This document shows positions 15,761-23,044 of a stretch of 34,407 bases of DNA, one piece after another; positions within the stretch are counted from its first letter, which is position 1, and every line of letters begins with the position of its first letter. The position numbers were made by a program, and so were the translations under genes. Origin of the DNA: Verrucomicrobiota bacterium (lineage in GTDB: Bacteria > Verrucomicrobiota > Verrucomicrobiia > Limisphaerales > J093); contig JAAYVR010000233.1 of NCBI GenBank assembly GCA_012517065.1, positions 1 to 34,407 of the forward strand, in the 5' to 3' direction. The notes under the pieces were generated by a model. The model did no database searches. It was not told the origin of the DNA and was given only the letters and a program-made list of their open reading frames with translations.

Positions 15761-17038
15761 TCACCGGGCTATGTTTGCAGTGATGCTGAACATCGCGGAC
15801 AACACACCGAACAGCAGAAATCCAACCCCCAGCGCCATCACGATAATGAGCGCCGGCTCGATAAGATTCGTCATCACCCGCAATGCAATCGTTAGTTCGT
15901 TCTCGTAAGTCTGCGCTACATTGTTCAGTGCCCCGGGAACATCCCCCGTTTCCTCGCCGATCCGAATCAGGTCGATCATCAGTTGAGGAAATATCTGGCT
16001 CCGACCCAGTGGTTGAGCGATCGTTTTGCCGTCGGTGACTTCCTCGCGTGTTCGCGCCACCGCCTCACGAATGATTGTGTTGGGCACGACCTGCTCGGTT
16101 ATCTTAAGCGCCGTCAGCACCGGAACGCCGTTTTGCAACAGCGTTCCGAGCGTTCGCGCAAATTGACCGAAAAGATTTAGCTGAACCACGCGCCCTATCA
16201 CCGGCGCTTTCAACACCAACTGATCAATCGTCCGCCGCCCCATCGCCGTCGAACGATACCTGTTGAACGTCACAACACCCACCACAACCACAAGCGGGAT
16301 CGTCCACCAATACCCGGCAAGAAAATGACTCAGCCCAATCAATGCTCTTGTCGCCGCCGGAAGCTCAACGCCTTTCATGCTTTCGAAAATCGTCATGAAC
16401 TTCGGCAGCATCACCGTCATGAAGAAAAACATGATCACCAGCCCAACACAGCAAACAATCGCAGGATAAATCAGCGCCGACACAAACTTCTGCCGCACTT
16501 CGGCGAATCTTTCGTAATGATTGGCCAGCCGTTGCAACACTTCAACCAAAGCCCCGCTCTGCTCGCCGGCCCGGACCATGTTCACGTACAAATCCGAGAA
16601 TATTAACGGCTGCTTCGCCATTGCGTCCGAGAGACTCTTGCCCTCGATCACATCCTGTCGGAGCTGCTTGCTGACCTCGGGCGGGATGCCCTTGGACACG
16701 AGGTTGGACATGCTGTTCAGCGCGGGCGCAAGCGGCATCCCGGCTTTCAACAGATTCGTCAGTTGCTGCGTGAAAGTCGCCAATTCCTGTAGCTTCGGAC
16801 GGCGCTTCCGCTGCATCAAGTCCCTCAGTACCGCCGGCAGCAGGTTCGATGACGCGGCACCGCGGACGGGCACCTTTTCCGTCCGCGCCGGTTTGCTGCC
16901 TCTGACCAGATCAACAGCCACAGGAAACAAACCAAGCCGCTCGATCTGGCCAAGCGCAGCCGCCCGATCAGCCGCTTCGACCACGTCCTGAACCAGTTCG
17001 CCGGTTCGTTTTCTGGCCTTATATGCAAATTGAGCCAT
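15761..17038 (-). CDS. gspF: Type II secretion inner-membrane platform protein GspF
   Basis: A 425-residue polytopic protein anchoring the assembly platform that links the GspE ATPase to pseudopilus growth. It starts MAQFAYKARKRTGEL, the typical GspF/PilC opening. There are two T2SSF domains: FTQQLTNLLKAGMPLAPAL in the first and FARTLGTLLQNGVPVLTAL in the second. Three membrane helices are visible (ALIYPAIVCCVGLVIMFFF, WWTIPLVVVVGVV and LIIVMALGVGFLLFGVLSA). The frame is open to 17197, but the added residues translate repeat DNA, so the start is set at ATG 17038. It heads the operon gspF-H-I-JK. GspE, GspD, GspG and the peptidase are not in the window. Confidence 0.93.
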   Translation of the reverse strand: MAQFAYKARKRTGELVQDVVEAADRAAALGQIERLGLFPVAVDLVRGSKPARTEKVPVRGAASSNLLPAVLRDLMQRKRRPKLQELATFTQQLTNLLKAGMPLAPALNSMSNLVSKGIPPEVSKQLRQDVIEGKSLSDAMAKQPLIFSDLYVNMVRAGEQSGALVEVLQRLANHYERFAEVRQKFVSALIYPAIVCCVGLVIMFFFMTVMLPKFMTIFESMKGVELPAATRALIGLSHFLAGYWWTIPLVVVVGVVTFNRYRSTAMGRRTIDQLVLKAPVIGRVVQLNLFGQFARTLGTLLQNGVPVLTALKITEQVVPNTIIREAVARTREEVTDGKTIAQPLGRSQIFPQLMIDLIRIGEETGDVPGALNNVAQTYENELTIALRVMTNLIEPALIIVMALGVGFLLFGVLSAMFSITANIAR

Positions 17039-17104
17039 TGCAGTTCGCAAAAGTTTAATACCCAGATCAATGCAGAAGTTTCTCCACGAAACGCAAAAGC
17101 GCAA

Positions 17105-17190
17105 GCCCGCATATTTCCCAGACCGGCGTAGCCGGAACCTAAGTCGCCTCACGGGCAGTGACCCGGCGCTTGCGCATCCTCCGGCGCATG
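17105..17190. repeat. Intergenic repeat type A, copy upstream of gspF
   Basis: CCCGCATATTTCCCAGACCG, then GGCGTAGCCGGAACCTAAGT and CGCCTCACGGGCAG, corresponding to type A at 1255-1302 and 34070-34120. It lies 67 bp before the gspF ATG, in the same orientation relative to the gene as at the amidase. Confidence 0.65.
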
Positions 17191-17234
17191 AAGCCATCCG
17201 GTTGGGAAACCCGCGGGCTGGTTAAACGTTGCGA

Positions 17235-17330
17235 GTTGAATGTTGTACGTTGAACGTTCTTATAGACTCATCACTTGGGTCACCTATTTGGGAACGCACA
17301 ACAAACAACGCTCAACGTACAACGTTCAAC
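17235..17330. repeat. Long inverted repeat (24-bp arms)
   Basis: Left arm 17235-17258 and right arm 17307-17330 are inverted copies matching at 22 of 24 positions, with a 48-bp spacer. Each arm is built from GTACGTTGAACG/GTTGTACGTT-like words. In RNA this gives a 24-bp stem with one G-U pair and one mismatch. Confidence 0.7.
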
Positions 17331-17362
17331 GGTATTACTGCTCGATGAATGCTCATTTCAAA

Positions 17363-17690
17363 GCCGCCTAAAGGCGGGACTCTAGCGGCCGCAGGTGCGG
17401 CGTCGCCAGATGCGCAGAGTAACCCATCGCCGCTAGAGTTCCGCGTTTACGCGGAAAACTGAAACCGTTCTGGTCCTGACTGTTGTACCCCAGAGCTTTA
17501 CGCATCCGGCAAGGGGCCACCTGCGCCGCTCCGAGCCGACAGCGTGTCTGTCCCCATATGACCTCAACAGCCTTGGGCGTGGCAACGCCCGATGTCCAGG
17601 ACAACCCATCGCCGCTAGAGTTCCGCGTTTACGCGGAAAACCGAAAGCTTTCTTGTCCTGATTGCGGTACCCCAGCGCTTTGCGCCTGCG
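17363..17690. repeat. Intergenic repeat type C, two copies
   Basis: The first copy starts with CCGCC-TAAA-GGCGG (17364-17377) and reaches TTCCGCGTTTACGCGGAA at 17439. The second has TTCCGCGTTTACGCGGAA at 17621. The latter motif is a perfect 7-bp hairpin. Both are followed by an AAAC(T/C)GAAA segment and a GGTACCCCAG-like or TGTACCCCAG word, as at 1601-1655. Confidence 0.7.
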
Positions 17691-17960
17691 CCAAAACGCG
17701 ACCTGCGGCGCTCCGAGCCAACTGCGTGTCTGTCCCCATATGGCCCCATTCGATCGCGCCGCTGATCCCAATCGTCTCTCACGCGCTGCCACCGATGCAG
17801 TGGGCGTTGGCAGGCGCGAAGCGCTTGGAGTGCGGCAGCTTGCTGCCGATTTGTTCTTGTGCGCAAACAACGTGCCTAGAACCAGATCGGCATAACGCCG
17901 CAAACAATGTGTCTGTCCCCATATCGGCATCCGAGGGCTTCCTCCACAGACTTCGGCAGC
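17500..17960. repeat. Intergenic repeat type B, array
   Basis: GTGTCTGTCCCCATAT occurs at 17544-17559, 17726-17741 and 17909-17924. The palindrome GCGGCAGCTTGCTGCCG(A) is at 17832-17849. A GATGCAGTGGGCGTTGGC word before the palindrome recurs in the arrays at 1.6-1.9 and 34.2 kb. The array is interleaved with the second type C copy. Confidence 0.75.
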
Positions 17961-18158
17961 CGCGGACTGGAACAATGGGCAATCGCAACTTGAAAAACTT
18001 CGCGAATATGAAAGACTTTGCGGCATAATGATATACCCTGATCAATCTGCGAAGCGGCCGGCTTCAACTGGTTCAGGAACATTCGGACTTCAGGAAACCT
18101 GCGGGGATGTTTTCTTTGAAAGTCGGTTGTGGTTGCGCAAACCCTTGTCAACCGAACC

Positions 18159-18166
18159 AAAAGGAG
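18159..18166 (+). promoter_or_regulatory. Ribosome binding site of the DHPS-like gene
   Basis: AAAAGGAG 6 bases before ATG 18173; one of the few strong Shine-Dalgarno sequences in the window. It fixes this start. Confidence 0.8.
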
Positions 18167-18172
18167 TGAACG

Positions 18173-19090
18173 ATGCTCGCCATTGAAGATCTCGCGGCAC
18201 TGGCTGCCGATTTCCCCGACGCGCTCAAAAGCAAAGTAGCTCGCCTCGAATTGGGCGGTCGCGTGTTCGACTTTGCACTGCGCCCGGCGATAATGGGTGT
18301 GATAAACCTTTCGCCCGATTCATGGTACCGGGAAAGTGTGTGTTTGAGCGCGGACCACGCAGTAAGACGCGCGCGAGTGATGGTTGCCCAAGGCGCTGAC
18401 ATCGTCGATGTCGGCGCTGAATCTTCTCTGGCACACGCAGCCCGGGCAGACGAGGCCCTGCAAACCGGCCGGTTGGTTCCCGTGGTTCGCACTTTGACCG
18501 AAGCCGGCATCCTCGTGTCGGTCGAAACGTATGAACCCGCAGTTGCGAAGGCATGTCTCGAGGCCGGCGCGCGCATCTTAAACGTGACCGGGACCGAACA
18601 TGCCGATCACCTGTTCAAGCTTGCTGCCGAACATGACGCAGCCATCATCATGTGTTACGTGCAGGGACGAAATGTGCGCGAGGTGGGCGATTTTGATTTC
18701 AGCAGGGACCCCATCCAGCTCATGTACGAGTTCTTCGCCAAACAGACCGAGCACGCTTTGAAAACCGGAGTGAAAAAGATCGTGGTCGATCCCGGCCTCG
18801 GATTCTACTACGGGAATCTGCAGGACAGCGCGTTTCGTGTCCGGCATCAGATGCGAGTTTTTCTCAATACTTTTCGGCTCCGAACCCTTGGCTGGCCGGT
18901 GTGCCACGCCCTCCCACACGCGTTTGAATACTTCGGCGAAGAAGTGCGATGTGCGGAACCGTTCTTTGCAGTTATGGCTGCACTGGGGAAGACAGACATA
19001 TTCCGCACGCACGAGGTTCCAAGAACGAAGGCCGTCCTTGACACTCTGGCTGTGTATTCTTCGGATGTGACGTCTCGTCAATCGCCATAG
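18173..19090 (+). CDS. Dihydropteroate-synthase-fold protein, atypical active site
   Basis: A 305-residue TIM-barrel protein of the pterin-binding (dihydropteroate synthase) family. Family features seen: IMGVINLSPDS (40-50, the pterin loop), GADIVDVGAESS (74-85), ILNVTGTE (135-142), VVDPGLGFYYGN (204-215) and the C-terminal FRTHEV (277-282, normally RVHDV). Key synthase motifs are missing: the TRPG part of loop 2 is replaced by SLAHAA, and the SRK motif that contacts p-aminobenzoate/pyrophosphate is replaced by VCHALPHAFEYFG (243-255). Hence I doubt it makes dihydropteroate. It may act on another pterin-like or methyl-transfer substrate. A strong ribosome binding site fixes the start. Its last 13 bases overlap the end of the convergent enolase-superfamily gene. 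No other folate gene is adjacent. Confidence 0.85.
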   Translation: MLAIEDLAALAADFPDALKSKVARLELGGRVFDFALRPAIMGVINLSPDSWYRESVCLSADHAVRRARVMVAQGADIVDVGAESSLAHAARADEALQTGRLVPVVRTLTEAGILVSVETYEPAVAKACLEAGARILNVTGTEHADHLFKLAAEHDAAIIMCYVQGRNVREVGDFDFSRDPIQLMYEFFAKQTEHALKTGVKKIVVDPGLGFYYGNLQDSAFRVRHQMRVFLNTFRLRTLGWPVCHALPHAFEYFGEEVRCAEPFFAVMAALGKTDIFRTHEVPRTKAVLDTLAVYSSDVTSRQSP

Positions 19091-20487
19091 TTGGCAGCCG
19101 GCGGCGGCAACTGCCTCTGGATCTCGCTTGCCCGATAACCAAATCCAGCGCCCTTGATCGTCGATAGGTCAACCCCGCCATTGCGCCGACGGTAAACGCC
19201 CGGGTGAACGGCTGCCTCGGGTTTTGATGCCTCAGGGTAGAACTGCATGCAATTCGTCTCGACACCCATGATTGTGCCCACATGCGCAGCCAGCAACAAA
19301 TGCGGAATCTGAGCCAACATCGGGTTCGTCAAGTCTTGAACCATCAGGGACATCCCATGCGCCTTCGCCCAGCACGCAGCGAGTATGGCGCCGGTTTGGG
19401 TCTTGCAGGTTTTCAACGCCACGCCGGACCACCCCAATTGACGGCCAAGCCGCACAATACGCCAATCATGCGCGCTTTCGTCGAGGAACAACGGTTTTCG
19501 TGCCGACACGCTGCGAACGTCTATTCGGTTTTGTTCAAGGTCGTACGGGAACGGTTGTTCGACATAGAGTATCATGCCGTAAATCCGAGGATGTTCGTCC
19601 CGGAGCCGATCGAGCAGGTCGTTCACGTAGGCCGGTTCGGTGACTGTACAGTTGAAGTCGGCACTCAGCCAATCAACCCCGTTCCCAACGGCGATCGACC
19701 CCACGCGCACCAGCCGATCATAATCCCAGACGTTGTCGTTGCCCCGCAGCTTGACTTTGAGGCACCTCAGACCGTCGGTTCGAATCCAGTCCGTCAAAAG
19801 AACCGGGTAACCATCGTTGGGTTCGTCCCCACGCAACTCCTGCGGTTCCAAAAGGTCGAGTCCTCCGACAAGGTGCCAGGCACGAAGCCGCTGCGGTGGA
19901 CGGCGGACAAGGAAATCGCACGGATACAGTCCTTTGAATGACACCTCACTGTCGTCTGCCGGGGAAATGAACGCAGACAAGTCACGGTTCAAAAACGGCG
20001 GGCAGTACGTCTCGTAAGTTGGAATGCCCGCCAACCGCCCGTAGGCGTCGTGCAGGGCTTGATCGAACACGGAACAGCACACCAGCGCTGCAAGCCACGG
20101 CATTGGCTCGGGACACTGGTTGGCAGTCCGGTTAAACTCAGCCAGCAGAGTCCGCAGCGGTCCTTCTTGGAATGCATGACCCAATTCCATTGCGTGGCCT
20201 GCCTCTTGAAACTCTGACCACGCCTTGGCCAGCAAGATGCAAAAATGCTGCAGTGCGTTGGAGCGTTCATGGTACGTGCACTTGCCAGGCCATACCCATT
20301 GCACGCTCAACGGGGTCTCGCCCCAGCCATCCCCCCGCCGCCCCGCCGCATTCTCAATCTCAACGCGCGCCCGTGCGCATACGACCTCCGTGAGCGTCTC
20401 AGGTCCAAACTTCAGCGGCACCCGAGTGCGCACAGGAATGAAATAAAGCGTGGTACCGACAACTCTTGCGTCCGTTGGTGTGCTCAC
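19078..20487 (-). CDS. Enolase-superfamily enzyme (mandelate racemase/muconate lactonizing type)
   Basis: A 469-residue protein (from GTG 20487) with an N-terminal capping domain and a C-terminal TIM barrel. Superfamily residues visible: the Lys pair in CLKVKLRG (Lys244/Lys246), metal ligands in SADFN (Asp277), YVEQPFP (Glu310) and LFLDES (Asp336/Glu337), and the opposite lysine in ALKTCK (Lys359). This suggests Mg-dependent proton abstraction next to a carboxylate. The substrate cannot be named; it is longer than dipeptide epimerases and has a C-terminal extension (about residues 430-469). The frame is open upstream to 20865, but that region translates repeat DNA. The gene overlaps the DHPS-like gene tail to tail. 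No obvious pathway partner is next to it. Confidence 0.83.
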   Translation of the reverse strand: MSTPTDARVVGTTLYFIPVRTRVPLKFGPETLTEVVCARARVEIENAAGRRGDGWGETPLSVQWVWPGKCTYHERSNALQHFCILLAKAWSEFQEAGHAMELGHAFQEGPLRTLLAEFNRTANQCPEPMPWLAALVCCSVFDQALHDAYGRLAGIPTYETYCPPFLNRDLSAFISPADDSEVSFKGLYPCDFLVRRPPQRLRAWHLVGGLDLLEPQELRGDEPNDGYPVLLTDWIRTDGLRCLKVKLRGNDNVWDYDRLVRVGSIAVGNGVDWLSADFNCTVTEPAYVNDLLDRLRDEHPRIYGMILYVEQPFPYDLEQNRIDVRSVSARKPLFLDESAHDWRIVRLGRQLGWSGVALKTCKTQTGAILAACWAKAHGMSLMVQDLTNPMLAQIPHLLLAAHVGTIMGVETNCMQFYPEASKPEAAVHPGVYRRRNGGVDLSTIKGAGFGYRASEIQRQLPPPAANYGD

Positions 20488-20770
20488 GTCAGGGCATGGT
20501 GGCCAAACCCCGGCAACTGACAAGCCCAATTGGCACAGCGCCGTGCAGGAGTGACTGAACGATCTCGGCGAGGCATGGGTGCTGTCGCAGCGGCGGTTCC
20601 TTGCCGTGGCGCATATGGTGACAGGCTCGTTGTTCCGGCAGTTCTCTGCCATGGTGCAATATGGTGACAGGCTCGTTGTTTCAGCGGATCGAATTCGAGC
20701 GCGATCCAGCCTGATGTTCCCAATCTCGACACACAATCGACGAGGTGGTATAGAGGCGTTGTAACACGCC
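20488..20770. other. Divergent gap with two type B repeat motifs
   Basis: Gap between the enolase-like gene and the permease. ATATGGTGACAGGCTCGTTG is present at 20613-20632 and 20659-20678, extended by TT in both; it is the minus-strand form of the B variant seen at 2552. Promoters for both genes must lie here, but I could not place them. I saw no purine riboswitch signature before the permease. Confidence 0.55.
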
Positions 20771-22198
20771 ATGTTTGCACAATTCATCACACGGTTCTTC
20801 GCTCTCAAAGAAAACAACACAACGATTCGAATCGAAGCGCTGGCGGGTCTGACAACCTTCCTCACGATGGCCTACATCATCTTCGTGCAGCCAGCGATTC
20901 TGTCGGGGCGAATGTTTGACAAGCCCACCGGCATGGATTTCGGCGCGGTGGCAACAGCGACCTGTTTGTCGGCGGCAATTGCATCTGCGATCATGGGACT
21001 GTATGCGCGTTATCCGGTGGCGCAGGCGCCGGGGATGGGGCAGAACTTTTTCTTTGTCTTTAGTGCGGTGCCGGCCGCCGCTGCGGCGGGGTTCGAGAAC
21101 GCATGGGCTGTTGCGCTCGGTGTGGTGTTCATTTCAGGGATTCTATTCCTTGGGTTTTCGCTGATTGGCCTGCGCGAAGCGGTGCTGAACGCGATCAGTC
21201 CCAGCATGAAGTTCGGGATTGCAGCCGGGATAGGATTGTTTATTGCGTTCATTGGCCTGCAAAGCGCGGGTGTGATCGTAAAAGACCCCGGGACCGCAGT
21301 ATCGCTGTGTCCGCATCTTTTTTCGCCCGACCTTGTGATTTTCTTTTTTGGCTTGTTTCTTGCCGCTGTTCTGCAAACGCGGCGGGTGTCGGGCGCAATT
21401 CTCTGGGGCATTGGTGGCGCCACGCTGCTGGCCATTGTCCTTAGACTTGGCCTGAACGCAGCAGGTAATGAAAGCGCTCTTGCAACGTGGATGAAAGACT
21501 CGGCGTTCGCCAAGCGATTTGATCTGCCGCACGGGCTGGTGGCGTTGCCGCCTTCGTTGGCGCCGACGTTTTTGAAGTTGGATGTTCGTAGCGCCCTGGC
21601 ACCGGTGATGTGGCCGTTCATCATTGTATTCCTGTTCATGGTGCTGTTCGACACGGTGGGAACGCTCGTGGGCGTTGCAGAACAGGCCGGTTTCATCAAG
21701 GACAACCGGTTACCCCGCGCAAAGGAGGCGTTCACGTCGGATGCATTGGCGACGACGCTTGGGGCGTGTCTGGGCACCAGCACGGTCACCAGTTACATTG
21801 AAAGCGCTGCGGGCGTTGCGCAGGGCGGACGAACCGGGCTTACCGCCGTGGTTGTGGCGATTCTGTTTTTGGTGGCGCTGTTTTTCAGTCCGCTGATCGA
21901 AATGATCGGTAATTACCCGCCGATAACGGCGTCGGCGCTGGTCCTTGTTGGTGCGATGATGAGCAGGAACATTGCGCGTGTTGAGTGGGATGATCCCAGC
22001 GAATCAATCCCGGCGTTTCTGATCATGCTTGGAATGCCACTGACATACTCGATAGGGCACGGCCTTGCGCTCGGATTTATTGCTTATCCGATTGTGAAAC
22101 TGGCCGCGGGGCGCGGTCGGGAAGTGAGCTGGGTCTTGTACGTGCTTGCGGTTCTGCTGGTCGTGTACTTTCTGCTGGTGCGGGGCAGGCTGGGCTAA
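20771..22198 (+). CDS. NCS2 family purine permease (AzgA type)
   Basis: A 475-residue inner-membrane transporter, probably importing adenine, guanine or hypoxanthine with protons. AzgA-type signatures: FFALKENNTTIRIEALAGLTTFLTMAYI near the start, ARYPVAQAPGMGQNFFF near residue 80, the MVLFDTVGTLVGVAEQAGF segment, and GTSTVTSYIESAAGVAQGGRTGLTAVV, which in this family forms part of the substrate site. Twelve or more hydrophobic helices can be followed; the C-terminus is a helix ending VRGRLG. It stands alone with a 283-bp gap before it; a type D repeat follows. No purine salvage gene is adjacent. Purine specificity is inferred from the subfamily. Confidence 0.9.
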   Translation: MFAQFITRFFALKENNTTIRIEALAGLTTFLTMAYIIFVQPAILSGRMFDKPTGMDFGAVATATCLSAAIASAIMGLYARYPVAQAPGMGQNFFFVFSAVPAAAAAGFENAWAVALGVVFISGILFLGFSLIGLREAVLNAISPSMKFGIAAGIGLFIAFIGLQSAGVIVKDPGTAVSLCPHLFSPDLVIFFFGLFLAAVLQTRRVSGAILWGIGGATLLAIVLRLGLNAAGNESALATWMKDSAFAKRFDLPHGLVALPPSLAPTFLKLDVRSALAPVMWPFIIVFLFMVLFDTVGTLVGVAEQAGFIKDNRLPRAKEAFTSDALATTLGACLGTSTVTSYIESAAGVAQGGRTGLTAVVVAILFLVALFFSPLIEMIGNYPPITASALVLVGAMMSRNIARVEWDDPSESIPAFLIMLGMPLTYSIGHGLALGFIAYPIVKLAAGRGREVSWVLYVLAVLLVVYFLLVRGRLG

Positions 22199-22221
22199 CA
22201 AAGCAATTTGCTCGCAGGAGC

Positions 22222-22328
22222 GCGGCGATTTTTCGCCGCACACAGCCGGTGAATGTTCGGGCGAGGGATTTGCCTGATCGAAACGGGTCGTACGATCGGG
22301 CGTCGGCTTGATGCGGCCGAGGACGGCC
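22222..22328. repeat. Intergenic repeat type D, copy 2
   Basis: Hairpin GCGGCGA-TTTT-TCGCCGC (22222-22239) starting 23 bases after the permease stop, then ATCGAAACGGGTCGTACGAT and ATGCGGCCGAGGACGGCC (22311-22328). The first copy is at 2013-2119. No U-run follows the hairpin, so it is not a standard terminator, although its position after the permease gene would fit one. Confidence 0.6.
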
Positions 22329-22376
22329 GCGCTCCCGACCGCTGTTGTTTTTCCGAATGCACTGGCAGAAGCGACG

Positions 22377-22907
22377 TCAGCTCTTGCGATCAAAGAATGG
22401 GTTTTTGCCCGTGACGCTCAACGGGATTCCAAGCGCTTGCTTGACCTTGTCAGGGAGCAATCCGAGGTGCATGGCAGCTCGCCCGATCGAGTACATTAAT
22501 CGGTTGTCAATGCGGTGGTTTGACGCAACGGCTGCAGCGGAGCATGCTGCGATGCCAAGGTCAATGGAATTGAATGCGCAAATCCCGCCGGAATCCTGCA
22601 GTTCTTTGCAGGTCGGTTTGCCGCAGAATCCGCAATTCAGTCCTGCCGTGTTTGCTTGCACGCCGATCACGACGACTGCGGGCGCGTTTTGGATGTTGCC
22701 GGCGTCGCGGACCATGCCTGGTCTGTTTTCTTTCCGGCCGATACTGCGCATGGCGTTTACAAGGCTTTCCATGGTCGGCTGGTCATCGATCGCCAGCGCA
22801 TGAATGTTATCGATGCCGCGGGTTTTTGGTGCGGTTCGGGCTGCCGCGACCATGAGGGCTGCAACCTGCAGTGCGGCTTCACGTTCAAGTTCGGTTGATG
22901 TTTTCAT
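22377..22907 (-). CDS. DUF2148 ferredoxin-like domain protein
   Basis: A 176-residue cytoplasmic protein of the DUF2148 family, whose biochemical role is not established. The N-terminal half is helical, with AARTAPKTRGIDNI near residue 22, a common feature of the family. The C-terminal half has a Cys cluster: NCGFCGKPTC (Cys92, Cys95, Cys100) and GGICAFNSIDLGIA (Cys110), suited to a 4Fe-4S cluster; Cys122 may be an extra. A longer frame reaches 23033, but it lacks conserved sequence, so ATG 22907 is chosen. It is divergent from the giant subtilase gene with a 137-bp gap. An electron-transfer or redox-sensing role is a guess. Confidence 0.85.
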   Translation of the reverse strand: MKTSTELEREAALQVAALMVAAARTAPKTRGIDNIHALAIDDQPTMESLVNAMRSIGRKENRPGMVRDAGNIQNAPAVVVIGVQANTAGLNCGFCGKPTCKELQDSGGICAFNSIDLGIAACSAAAVASNHRIDNRLMYSIGRAAMHLGLLPDKVKQALGIPLSVTGKNPFFDRKS

Positions 22908-23044
22908 GGCACGGTTTTTGTTGGGCGATACTGCGACATTTTCTCGGCAGGAGCAAATCTTCACTGGCAATGGCAGAAGCAGAACCAACATGTTGACCTT
23001 TCTTTGGCGATTGCCAGCGGGAGAAATCACCATAGATTTGTGTT

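Larger units (their letters stand above)
17039..18172. other. Gene-free repeat field upstream of gspF and the DHPS-like gene
   Basis: About 1.1 kb between divergent genes with no convincing coding sequence. It holds, from the gspF side, repeat type A, a long inverted repeat, two C blocks and a B array. The last 200 bases (17970-18172) show no listed repeat and probably contain the promoter of the DHPS-like gene, though I could not place its boxes with confidence. Confidence 0.65.

Noticed and set aside
17433-18045. Open frames of 80-197 codons in the gap upstream of gspF
   Set aside because: Same reason: translations of B and C repeats on both strands.
20690-20770. Purine riboswitch before the purine permease gene
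   Set aside because: I could not find the conserved three-way-junction core in the leader, only type B repeat words.
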